Source of the DNA: an uncultured Bacteroidota bacterium | GTDB lineage: Bacteria > Bacteroidota > Bacteroidia > Bacteroidales > P3 | Length of the DNA: 64,000 nucleotides | Assembly: GCA_902776365.1 (NCBI GenBank) | Contig: CACYPU010000002.1 | Span: forward strand, 62,001-126,000 | Direction of reading: 5' to 3' | Part shown: positions 23,607 to 35,313 of the stretch, piece by piece | How the letters are laid out: each line of letters starts with the position of its first letter | Numbering within the stretch: position 1 is the first letter of the stretch | The notes under the pieces: generated by a model | What the model was told of the DNA's origin: nothing | Database searches by the model: none | What the model saw: the letters and a program-made list of their open reading frames with translations, nothing else | Program-made: the position numbers and the translations under genes

Positions 23607-23695
23607 TTGTACGTTATTTGTTCGATAGTTGTACGATACTTGTACGATAAATCATCGTACAAGTATCGTACAAATAACGTACAACTATCGTACAA
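23607..23695. repeat. 11-bp-period palindrome P2
   Basis: TTGT at 23607, 23618, 23629 and 23640; ACAA at 23659, 23670, 23681 and 23692. Both arms have exactly 11-bp spacing. Typical unit TTGTACGATAC. Centre at about 23651. Confidence 0.95.
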
Positions 23696-23786
23696 GTGAT
23701 TACTTCCATTGCTGTCGGAAAGGGTAGGGGAGGGGACTTTCAACAGGTGGTGAAAAAAAACTTTTTTATATTCGCGAAAAAAAGTG

Positions 23787-23794
23787 TATTTTTG
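23787..23794 (+). promoter_or_regulatory. -7 box of the acyltransferase-purL operon
   Basis: TATTTTTG followed by GCATTTTGTT and the ATG at 23804; no TTTG at the normal -33 distance. The leader would be very short. Confidence 0.65.
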
Positions 23795-23803
23795 CATTTT
23801 GTT

Positions 23804-24367
23804 ATGAAAAAGATTTGGATTGCAATAGCGAAGCTCGGCGGATGGAAATTCGTCCAGCCAGACAAGGCCTCACGTCCCGAGTTGGAGAGGTGTGTCTTTG
23901 CCGTCGCCCCACATACGTCAATAGCTGATTATCTGGTGGGTACGTGCTACTTGTGGCAGATATGTTCCAATGGCAAGATATTCATTAAAAAGGAATTTTT
24001 CAAGTGGCCGATAGGCCCCATCTTGCGCCGTCTGGGGTGCATCTCGATAGATCGCGGCAACCGCAAAAACGATATGGTGGGTGCCGCCGTGCATGAATTT
24101 GCCAAAGGAGAGCCGCTCTCCATCGCCATTACCCCTGAAGGGTCGCGAAAGCCTGTACATCGTTGGAAACGTGGCTTCTGGGAGATTGCCCATCAGGCGG
24201 GTGTGCCCATCGTGCCGGCGTTCCTCGATTTCGGGAAGAAAGAAATCCGTATCGGCGAGACGTTTTGGACCACCGACGATTATGAGGCCGATATCCGCAA
24301 AATCCGCAGCCTCTACAAGAAGGAGATGGCGAAGCGTCCGGAGAATTTCGTGGAAATTGAGAATTGA
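23804..24367 (+). CDS. Lysophospholipid acyltransferase (PlsC family)
   Basis: 187 aa from ATG 23804, placed by the -7 box just upstream; the longer frame from 23696 would read through the palindrome. The HX4D motif is APHTSIADY (about residues 34-42), the second motif KEFFKWPIGPILRRLGCISIDR and the third TPEGSRK (about 108). It is expected to acylate a lysophospholipid or similar acceptor at the inner membrane. The terminal VEIEN and stop derive from two AAATTGA-like heptamers. Probably the first gene of a long transcript through purL. Confidence 0.88.
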   Translation: MKKIWIAIAKLGGWKFVQPDKASRPELERCVFAVAPHTSIADYLVGTCYLWQICSNGKIFIKKEFFKWPIGPILRRLGCISIDRGNRKNDMVGAAVHEFAKGEPLSIAITPEGSRKPVHRWKRGFWEIAHQAGVPIVPAFLDFGKKEIRIGETFWTTDDYEADIRKIRSLYKKEMAKRPENFVEIEN

Positions 24368-24395
24368 TATTCAAGCAATTAAGCAATAATAAGAT

Positions 24396-27300
24396 ATGGT
24401 AAGAAGAATTTTTGTTGAGAAGAAGGCTCCGTTTGCCGTGAAGGCCAAGGAGTTGAAGAACGAAATGAGCGAATACCTCGGCATCGAGTCCGAGGAGGTG
24501 CGTGTGCTGATACGCTACGATGTGGAGAATGTCAGCGACGCCACGTTCGCTGTGGCCAAGCAGACGGTGTTCAGCGAGCCGCCGGTGGACGACGTCTATG
24601 AGGAGGAATTCCCCCACAAGGCGGAGGATTTCTGCTTCACGGTGGAGTATCTGCCCGGCCAGTTCGACCAGCGTGCCGACTCGGCGGAGCAGTGCGTCAA
24701 ACTGCTGAATGACAGTGAGGAACCGATTATTAAATCAGCGACAACATACGTTATTTCCGGAGTCTCCGAAAAAACAGAAGATTCCGGTTGGAAGGAGGCC
24801 ATCATCAAGCATTGTGTGAACCCCGTCGACAGTCGTGTTACCGACGAGCCCAAGCCCGAGACCCTCGAGGACCATTTCGACGAGCCCGCCGATGTCATCA
24901 CCTTCGACGGCTTCAAGGATATGGCCGAGCCCAAGCTGAAAGAACTTTATGACGGTCTCGGCTTGGCGATGACTTTCGCCGATTTCAAGCATATCCAGCG
25001 TTATTTCCATGATGAGGAACACCGCGACCCCACGATGACCGAGATTCGTGTGCTCGACACCTACTGGAGCGACCACTGCCGCCACACCACCTTCGCCACC
25101 GAGCTGAAGGACGTGAAGTTCGACGAGGGCTACTATCGTCCGCTCATCGAGGGCGCTTTCCAGCAGTATCTGGCTGACCACAAGGAGCATTACGCTGGCC
25201 GCAACGACAAGTTCGTCTGCTTGATGGACATCGGCACCCTCGCCGCCAAGCGCCTCAAGAAGGCCGGCATCCTCGACGACCAGGAGCCCAGCGACGAAAT
25301 CAATGCCTGCTCCATCGTGGTTCCCGTCGTCATCGACGGCAATCGTGAGGAGTGGCTCATCAACTTCAAGAACGAGACGCATAACCACCCCACCGAAATC
25401 GAGCCTTTCGGCGGAGCTGCCACCTGTCTCGGCGGCTGCATCCGCGACCCACTCTCGGGCCGTACCTACGTCTACCAAGCCATGCGTGTCACCGGCGCCG
25501 CTGACCCCACGAAGCCTCTCAACGAGACTCTCGCCGGCAAGCTGCCGCAGCGCAAGATTGTCACCACAGCAGCTCACGGATACAGCTCTTACGGCAACCA
25601 GATTGGTCTCGCCACCGGCTTGGTGAACGAGATTTACCACCCCAACTATGTGGCCAAACGCATGGAGATTGGTGCTGTCATCGCCGCCGCCCCGCGTCGT
25701 GCCGTGAAGCGTCTCACCTCCGACCCCGGCGATGTCATTATCCTGCTCGGCGGCCGCACCGGCCGTGATGGCATCGGCGGTGCCACAGGCGCCTCCAAGA
25801 GTCATACGACCAAGTCGCTGACTACTTGCGGCGCCGAGGTGCAAAAGGGTAACGCTCCCACCGAGCGCAAGATTCAGCGCCTGTTCCGTCGCGAGGAGGT
25901 TTCTTCCATCATCAAGAAATGCAACGACTTCGGTGCCGGCGGCGTCAGCGTGGCCATCGGCGAGTTGGCTGACGGCTTGCAGATAAACCTCGACAAAGTT
26001 CCCAAGAAATATGCCGGCTTGGACGGTACCGAGCTGGCTATCAGTGAGAGCCAGGAGCGTATGGCCGTCGTCGTCGACCCGAAGGATGTCGACCTCATGC
26101 TGAAATATGCCGACGAGGAGAACCTCGAAGCCACCGTCGTGGCCACCGTCACCGAGGAGCCCCGAATGGTCATCAGCTGGCGCGGCAAGGAGGTGGTCAA
26201 CCTCAGCCGCCGCTTCATCGACACCAACGGCGCCCATCAGGAGACGACGGTGTCTGTGGCGATGCCTCAGAAAGTGGGTAGTGGGGAGTGTGTAGTGGAT
26301 AGCAGTCGGGGTCAAGTGCTACCCACTAAAGAACTTTGGCTCAAAACCCTTTCCGACCTCAACGTCTGTTCGCAGAAAGGCCTCGTCGAGATGTTCGACA
26401 GCTCGATTGGTGCCGGCAGCGTGGTGATGCCCTTCGGTGGCAAGTATCAGCTCACGCCCACGCAGAGCATGATTGGCAAGCTGCCTTTGCTCGACGGCAA
26501 GTGCGACACTGTGACCATCATGTCCTACGGCATGGACCCCTACCAGACTTCGTGGAGCCCGTTCCACGGCGCCGTGTATGCGGTGCTGTCGTCGGTGGCC
26601 AAAATTGCTGCCGCCGGTGGCGATGCCAGCCGTGTGCGTCTCACCTTCCAGGAATATTTCAAGAAACTCGGCAACGACCCCTACCGCTGGGGCGAGCCCT
26701 TCGCCGCGTTGCTCGGCGCCTACCACGCCCAGATGGGCCTCAAGCTGCCCGCCATTGGCGGCAAGGACTCGATGTCCGGCACTTTCAATGATATCGATGT
26801 GCCGCCGACACTCTGCTCCTTCGCCGTGGGTATCAGCGACCTGCAACACTGCATCACCCCCGAGTTGAAGCAAGCCGGCAGTAAACTCGTCCTGCTGGAT
26901 GTCAAAGAAAAAGAGTTCGGCATGCCCGACTACGAGGATGCGCTGAACCAGTATGCCGCCTTGCGCAAGGCCATCGAGGCCGGACAAGTGCGCAGCGCCT
27001 ATACCCTCGGCTTCGGCGGCATCATCGAGGCTGTCAGCAAGATGGCCTTCGGCAACAAATTTGGCGTTAGGTTGAATGATAAATGTGGAATGATGAATGA
27101 TGAATTGGTTGCCCGCCATTATGGCAACATTGTGGTCGAGGTGGCCAATGCTGAAGGTTTGCCGTTCCGTTGCAAGGAAATCGGTTGCGTCATCGACGAG
27201 CCTGCCTTCTATGTAGGCAACGAGCGTATAGACCTTGAAGAAGCCCTCGCCGCCTGGCAGGGAACCCTCGAAAGCGTCTTCCCCACCAGAAGCACTTCGC

Positions 27301-28168
27301 CCATTAGCCCCATTAAACCCACAGAACCCACCAACTTCAAAGACATCCACCTCTGTTCCCACAAGGTAGCGAAGCCGCATGTCTTCATCCCCGCCTTCCC
27401 CGGCACCAACTGCGAGTACGACTCGGCACGTGCCTTCAACCGCGCTGGCGCCGAGAGCGAGATTATTGTCTTCCGCAACCAGAACGGCCAGCAGATTCGC
27501 GAGAGTGTGGATGCCTATGTGAGGGCTATCAACAACAGCCAGATTATCATGATTCCCGGAGGCTTCAGCGCCGGCGACGAGCCCGAGGGCTCGGCCAAGT
27601 TCATCACCAGCGTTTTCCGCAATCCGCGCATCGCCGATGCTGTGATGGAGCTGCTCAACAAGCGTGACGGCCTGATGCTCGGCATCTGCAATGGCTTTCA
27701 GGCTTTGGTGAAACTCGGCCTTGTGCCTTATGGCGAGATTCGTCCGCAGGCCGAGGATGCGCCCACGCTGACCTTCAACACCATCGGCCGCCACCAGAGC
27801 AAGATGGCCTACACGCGTGTCACCTCCAACCTCAGCCCCTGGCTGCAGCGTGCCGAACTCGGTGCCACCTACGCCATCCCCATCTCACACGGCGAGGGCC
27901 GTTTCGTGGCTCCGCAGCAGTGGCTCGACCGACTGTTCCAGAACGGCCAGGTGGCCACGCAGTATTGCGACCTCAACGGCGTGCCCACGATGGACGAAGA
28001 GTACAATATGAATGGCTCCTACCTTGCCATTGAGGGCATCACCAGTCCCGATGGCCGCGTGCTCGGCAAGATGGGACACTCGGAGAGATGGAGCAAAGGC
28101 TCGGCGATGAATATCCCCGGCAACCCCGACCAGCAGTTGTTTGAATCTGGAGTACAATACTTCAAGTA

Positions 28169-28169
<1 letters not shown>
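24396..28169 (+). CDS. purL: Phosphoribosylformylglycinamidine synthase, single-chain type, with inserts
   Basis: 1257 aa, slightly longer than the usual 1230-1240. It has an N-terminal PurS-like region (1-150), a linker with LTEIRVLDTYWSDHCRH-type sequence, two AIRS-like ATP-binding halves (FKNETHNHPTEIEPFGGAATC; GKDSMSGTF) and a C-terminal glutamine amidotransferase with Cys in MLGICNGFQ and the GTNCEYD and SHGEGR motifs. It converts FGAR to FGAM in purine synthesis. Three in-frame low-complexity inserts are visible: GSGECVVDSSRGQVLPT near residue 635, LNDKCGMMNDEL near 895 and SPISPIKPTEPT near 970. The first two are encoded by heptamer arrays. All catalytic motifs are intact, so the enzyme is probably functional. 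Confidence 0.96.
26274..26328 (+). repeat. Heptamer array plus QVLPT core inside purL
   Basis: GTGGGTA, GTGGGGA, GTGTGTA, GTGGATA (26274-26301), a 17-nt centre, then CAAGTGCTACCCACTA (26313-26328), the inverted word. The T-to-G change in unit 2 removes what would be an in-frame TAG. Confidence 0.88.
27074..27108 (+). repeat. Heptamer array GAATGAT x5 inside purL
   Basis: GAATGAT, AAATGTG, GAATGAT, GAATGAT, GAATTGG; in frame, encoding LNDKCGMMNDELV. Confidence 0.85.
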
Positions 28170-30846
<2,677 letters not shown>

Positions 30847-30856
30847 AAAATAGATA

Positions 30857-33085
30857 ATGAAGAAAGCCTGTATCTTGATTGCCTTCTGTGCATTCTTTAA
30901 TATCGCTTTTGCACAGAAAGACTATGAACGTGATATTGTCGCCATGCAGAGTCTGGTGACGCGTGTGGTGCCGGAATATGCTAAAAACATAGTAATAGAA
31001 CGACTGACCTCGGATTCGGTCGACTGCTTCGAGCTCGAGAGCAAAGGGGGCAAACTGGTCATCCGTGGCAACAACGCCAACAGCATGGCCGTGGGTCTGA
31101 ACCACTACCTGAAATACTACTGCCTGGCACAGTATTCGTGGTTTAAGGAGGAACCGCTGGAGGTTCCCACCGTGATGCCCCGAGTGCCCAAGAAGGTCAG
31201 CCTCAAGGCACGTGTCAAGGAACGTTTCTTCCTGAACTACTGCACCTACGGCTACACCATGCCCTGGTGGGGCTGGGAGCAGTGGGAGCATTTCATCGAC
31301 TGGATGGCGTTGCAGGGCATCAACTTGCCGCTGGCCATCACGGGCCAGGAGGCCGTGTGGTACGAAGTGTGGAGCGAGATGGGCCTCACCGACGAGGAGA
31401 TACGCAGCTACTTCACAGGCCCTTCCCACCTCCCGTGGCATCGCATGCAGAACATCGACCGCTGGGGCGGTCCCCTGCCTATGTCGTGGCTCGAGAACCA
31501 GAAGGAGTTGCAGAAGAAGATAGTGGCGCGCGAGCGGGAACTCAACATGAAACCGGTGCTGCCGGGCTTTGCCGGACATGTGCCACCCTGCATCAAGCGC
31601 ATCTATCCCGACGCACCGTTGGCCTCGCTGGGCGACTGGGCCGGCTTCGACAGCACCTGTTGGTGCAAGTTCCTCGACCCTCAGAGTCCCTTGTATGCTG
31701 AGATACAAAAGAAATTTATCGCCAAGGAGATAGAGATGTTCGGCACCGACCACATCTACGGCATCGACATCTTCAACGAGATGATACCGCCCAGCTGGGA
31801 ACCCGACTACCTGGATCGTGTCAGTCGTCAGGTGTATGAATCGCTTGTCGCCGCCGACCCCGAGGCCACCTGGCTCGAGATGACTTGGCTTTTCTGGAAC
31901 GAGCGCCAGCATTGGGAAGTCGGCAACCGCATCGAGGCCTATATCACCTCCATGCCCAAGGAACGGCGTCTGCTGCTCGACTACTACTGCGAGCGGCAGC
32001 CTGTGTGGGAACGCACAGATGCCTACTACGGCGTTCCTTACATCTGGTGCTACCTGGGCAACTTCGGCGGCAACTCCATGCTCGCAGGCAACCTCGACAC
32101 CGTCAACGTGCGCATCGAGCGAGCATTCGAGAAAGGTGGGAAGAACTTCGTGGGCATCGGCTCCACCCTCGAAGGCTTCGACTGCAACCCCTTCATGTAC
32201 GAGTATGTCTTTGAGAAAGCATGGGACAACCCGCTGACCCAGGACGTCCCCGCTTGGGTCCAGCGTCTCGCCGACCAGCGCGCAGGTAAAGTCGACAAAG
32301 AGATGCGGGCGGCGTGGAAACTGCTCGCCGACAGCGTCTATAACAAGGTTTCCTCTCCTGGGCAGACCGTGCGCATCAACCAGCGCCCCACCATGGGCGA
32401 CATCAAGGAATATAAGCAATATTACATCGCGCCGACCTATAAATACAGCAACATCGTCCTGCTCGATGTTCTCGACCACCTGCTGGATATTTCTCAATTT
32501 CCCCGCACCCGCCATTTCGACATCGTCAACGTCACCCGTCAGCTGCTGGGCAACTACTTCGGCGACCTCTATGCCGACTATGTGAAAGCCTACAAAGAAG
32601 GTGATTACAATCGTCTGCACCAGGTCGAGCAGCGCATGACAGCCATCCTCGACGACACCGACCCACTGCTGGCCACCGAAAGCGCCTTCCTATTGGGTCG
32701 TTGGATTCGCGACGCCCGCGCCATCGGCACCACCGATGAGGAAAAAGACTACTACGAAAGCAATGCCCGCAACCTCATCACCACCTGGGGCGAAGAGGAC
32801 GCCCTGCTCAACGAATACGGCAGCCGCGCTTGGGCCGGTCTCACCGCCACCTACTATGCCTACCGTTGGCGCGAATTCTTCCGCGAGGTCAATGCGGTCA
32901 TCGAAGCGGGTGTGCCCTTCAACGAGAAAGCCTACCACGACCGCATCTGCCGCTACGAGGGGCAATGGTGGCGCGAACGCATCGGAACCTTCAGTCCCAA
33001 GACGCAAGGTGATGGCGTCTCGCTGGCCCGTAAAATCGCCGAGAAGTACCGCAAAGAACTGGAAGAAAGATACCGTCATCAATGA
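30857..33085 (+). CDS. Glycoside hydrolase family 89 alpha-N-acetylglucosaminidase
   Basis: 742 aa with a signal peptide ending AFAQK. The NAGLU-type order is clear: a small N-terminal domain (SMAVGLNHYLKYYC), the barrel with WWGWEQWEHFIDWMALQGIN, WGGPLPMSW, FAGHVPP and GIDIFNEMIPPSWEP (about residue 300-315), then CYLGNFGGNSMLAGN and the GSTLEGF segment, and a C-terminal helical domain. GH89 enzymes release terminal alpha-GlcNAc from mucin O-glycans or heparan-type chains. Neighbouring rhamnosidases suggest a glycan with both alpha-GlcNAc and alpha-rhamnose ends. Ten bp after GH97, overlapping the next gene by 4 bp. Confidence 0.93.
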   Translation: MKKACILIAFCAFFNIAFAQKDYERDIVAMQSLVTRVVPEYAKNIVIERLTSDSVDCFELESKGGKLVIRGNNANSMAVGLNHYLKYYCLAQYSWFKEEPLEVPTVMPRVPKKVSLKARVKERFFLNYCTYGYTMPWWGWEQWEHFIDWMALQGINLPLAITGQEAVWYEVWSEMGLTDEEIRSYFTGPSHLPWHRMQNIDRWGGPLPMSWLENQKELQKKIVARERELNMKPVLPGFAGHVPPCIKRIYPDAPLASLGDWAGFDSTCWCKFLDPQSPLYAEIQKKFIAKEIEMFGTDHIYGIDIFNEMIPPSWEPDYLDRVSRQVYESLVAADPEATWLEMTWLFWNERQHWEVGNRIEAYITSMPKERRLLLDYYCERQPVWERTDAYYGVPYIWCYLGNFGGNSMLAGNLDTVNVRIERAFEKGGKNFVGIGSTLEGFDCNPFMYEYVFEKAWDNPLTQDVPAWVQRLADQRAGKVDKEMRAAWKLLADSVYNKVSSPGQTVRINQRPTMGDIKEYKQYYIAPTYKYSNIVLLDVLDHLLDISQFPRTRHFDIVNVTRQLLGNYFGDLYADYVKAYKEGDYNRLHQVEQRMTAILDDTDPLLATESAFLLGRWIRDARAIGTTDEEKDYYESNARNLITTWGEEDALLNEYGSRAWAGLTATYYAYRWREFFREVNAVIEAGVPFNEKAYHDRICRYEGQWWRERIGTFSPKTQGDGVSLARKIAEKYRKELEERYRHQ

Positions 33086-35313
33086 GAAAGTTCCTGTTCA
33101 TATTAATAATTTTCAACTTTCAACATTCAATTTTCAATACTGCTTCGGCCCAGCAGTTCATCGGCTGCCATACCGACAGCAGTTGGGCGGAGACACCCAT
33201 GCTGCGGAAGACATTCAACGTGTCGGCTGCCGAATTGAAACATTACGACTTCGAAACCCTCGAGTTTACCGTCGACGTCACCTCGTTGGGCTATCACGAA
33301 GTCTACATCAACGGGACGAAAGTGGGTGATTATGTGATGCAGCCCGCCGTGTCGCAACTCGACAAACGGGCACTCAAGGTGACCTACGACATCAAACCCT
33401 ATATCCATGAGGGTGACAACGAGATTATGCTTTGGCTGGGGCAGGGGTGGGGCCGTATTTATGGCACTCCGGCGGTGGCAAAGGCAGAGGTTATCCGATG
33501 TGTCTCCGACGAAGAATGTGGCCTGTTGTACATACTCGCCCAGACCGACAGCAGCTGGGAGGCCTCGCCCAGCGGCTACAGCTACACCGACAACTGGCAA
33601 CCCATGCATTTCGGCGGCGAACGGTACGATGCACGGGTGAATCCCGACTGGCGCCCTGCGTCGGTCTATGATGCCAAGGATATCCCTGTCTCTTATCAGG
33701 AATTCAAGGGCAACCGCATCGTAGATGTTCTTGAGCCACAGACAATCCAACTGCTGTCCGACGGTTCTACACTCCTCGACTTCGGACGCGTGGTTACAGG
33801 ATGGTTTGATGCCATCTTCCACCCTGTCACACCTAAAGGACAGGAGATTGCGATGGAATACCTTGACCACTTGGACGCCAAACCGCCGTTCACAGAAAAA
33901 GACATCTATATTGCGAATGACGGAGCCTACCACCACTTCTGCAACCGATTTCACACCCACACCTTCCGCTATGTCCATATTACAGGGGCAGGCCGTTTTG
34001 AAAGCCACTACAAGGCTCTCCAAATCTCTGCTGTCGACCCTAAGGAGGTTGCTACCTTCGAGTGCTCCGACCCGCGTCTCAACGCCATCCACGACATGGT
34101 GAAATATACCCTCAGTTGCCTTACCTTCAGCGGCTACATGGTCGACTGCCCCCACATTGAACGTATGGGCTACGGCGGCGACGGCAACTCCTCCACCATG
34201 ACCCTGCAGACCCTCTGGGACGTGCGCGATACATATAAGAATTGGGTGCAGGCCTGGAGCGACGCCATCGACTCTACTGGCGACCTCCCCTACGTGGCTC
34301 CTGCCTTCCGCACCGGCGGCGGCCCCTACTGGAGTGGCTTTATCATCAAGGCTCCTTGGCGCACCTGGCTCAACTATGGCGACCGCAGCCTCATTGTCCA
34401 GCACTATAATGAGATGGTCCGCTGGCTCGACTTTGTGGAGCGTCATTGCGAGGACGGTATCTTGAAGCCTTGGCCCGACACCGAACGGCGTAACTGGTTT
34501 CTCGGCGATTGGGCTGTTCCCGAAGGGGTCGACAAAGGGGGCGAGAGCGTGTTGCATGTCAGCAACTGCTTCCTCGCCGAATGTCTCTCCGATATGGTGC
34601 AGATGGCGACCCTCATGCACCATCCCGACGACGCACAGCGTTTCGCCGCCTGGCGTGAAAGACTAGTGAAAGATATCCACCGCCACTTCTACCACCCCGA
34701 GACGCACACCTATGCCAACGGCACGGTGCTTGACCAGTGCTATTCCCTCCTCCAGGGAATCCCGCCCGACAGCGTCACCGCTACTGCCGTCAAAGAACAG
34801 CTGCTCAAAGATATCCATGGAAAGTACCGCGACCACATCGCTGTCGGCCTCGTCGGTGTTCCCATTTTTACCGAGTGGTGCATCCGCGAACGCCAGGCCG
34901 ACCTCTTGGCTACAATCCTTCGACAAGAAGACTATCCGGGCTATTTGAATATGATAAACCAAGGGACAACCACCACTTGGGAGTCGTGGGACTGCGGCCG
35001 TCCCGGCAAGGAGGACCGCAGCCGCGTGCACAACTGCTACAACGGCATCGGCATCTGGTTCTACCAAGCCTTCGCCGGCATCCGACTAGACCCAGAGCAT
35101 CCCGGCTACAAGCACTTCTTCATCGACCCGCAACCCTGCGAAGGAATCGACTGGGTGAAAGCCACCAAACCCACCTCCTACGGCACCATCAAGGTGGAAA
35201 TTGAAAATGGAAAGTTAAAAATCGAGATTCCGCAGGGAACGACAGCCACGGTGTTTCCTGGCACTCCGAAGGAGCGGGAATTGGCGAGCGGAGAACATAT
35301 AATTGATTTATGA
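33082..35313 (+). CDS. Glycoside hydrolase family 78-like alpha-L-rhamnosidase
   Basis: 743 aa. The signal peptide ends TASAQQ. It has N-terminal beta-sandwich domains (LRKTFNVSAAELKHYDFETL, YINGTKVGDYVMQP) and an (alpha/alpha)6 barrel opening with TLSCLTFSGYMVDCPHIERMGYGGDGN (about 345-372), where the Asp-Glu pair corresponds to the GH78 catalytic region. A beta C-terminal domain ends DWVKATKPTSYGTIKVEI. The catalytic segment is IERMGYGGD instead of the common QRDERMGWTGD, so it is a diverged member. The signal-peptide core comes from a TTTTCAA array (33110-33137). Confidence 0.85.
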   Translation: MRKFLFILIIFNFQHSIFNTASAQQFIGCHTDSSWAETPMLRKTFNVSAAELKHYDFETLEFTVDVTSLGYHEVYINGTKVGDYVMQPAVSQLDKRALKVTYDIKPYIHEGDNEIMLWLGQGWGRIYGTPAVAKAEVIRCVSDEECGLLYILAQTDSSWEASPSGYSYTDNWQPMHFGGERYDARVNPDWRPASVYDAKDIPVSYQEFKGNRIVDVLEPQTIQLLSDGSTLLDFGRVVTGWFDAIFHPVTPKGQEIAMEYLDHLDAKPPFTEKDIYIANDGAYHHFCNRFHTHTFRYVHITGAGRFESHYKALQISAVDPKEVATFECSDPRLNAIHDMVKYTLSCLTFSGYMVDCPHIERMGYGGDGNSSTMTLQTLWDVRDTYKNWVQAWSDAIDSTGDLPYVAPAFRTGGGPYWSGFIIKAPWRTWLNYGDRSLIVQHYNEMVRWLDFVERHCEDGILKPWPDTERRNWFLGDWAVPEGVDKGGESVLHVSNCFLAECLSDMVQMATLMHHPDDAQRFAAWRERLVKDIHRHFYHPETHTYANGTVLDQCYSLLQGIPPDSVTATAVKEQLLKDIHGKYRDHIAVGLVGVPIFTEWCIRERQADLLATILRQEDYPGYLNMINQGTTTTWESWDCGRPGKEDRSRVHNCYNGIGIWFYQAFAGIRLDPEHPGYKHFFIDPQPCEGIDWVKATKPTSYGTIKVEIENGKLKIEIPQGTTATVFPGTPKERELASGEHIIDL
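33110..33137 (+). repeat. Heptamer array TTTTCAA x4 inside a signal-peptide sequence
   Basis: TTTTCAA, CTTTCAA, CATTCAA, TTTTCAA followed by TACTGCT. Same word and same position as 5760-5787; encodes FNFQHSIFN. Confidence 0.9.

Noticed and set aside
27280..27330. CCCATTA/CCCACA-type repeat in the purL linker
   Set aside because: The unit length varies between 8 and 10, so it is not a regular array. It is mentioned in the purL entry as low-complexity linker only.
35197..35224. Heptamer-like A-rich units at the end of the first GH78
   Set aside because: Units are degenerate and the encoded VEIENGKLKIEI could be ordinary beta-strand sequence. Period 7 is not convincing alone.
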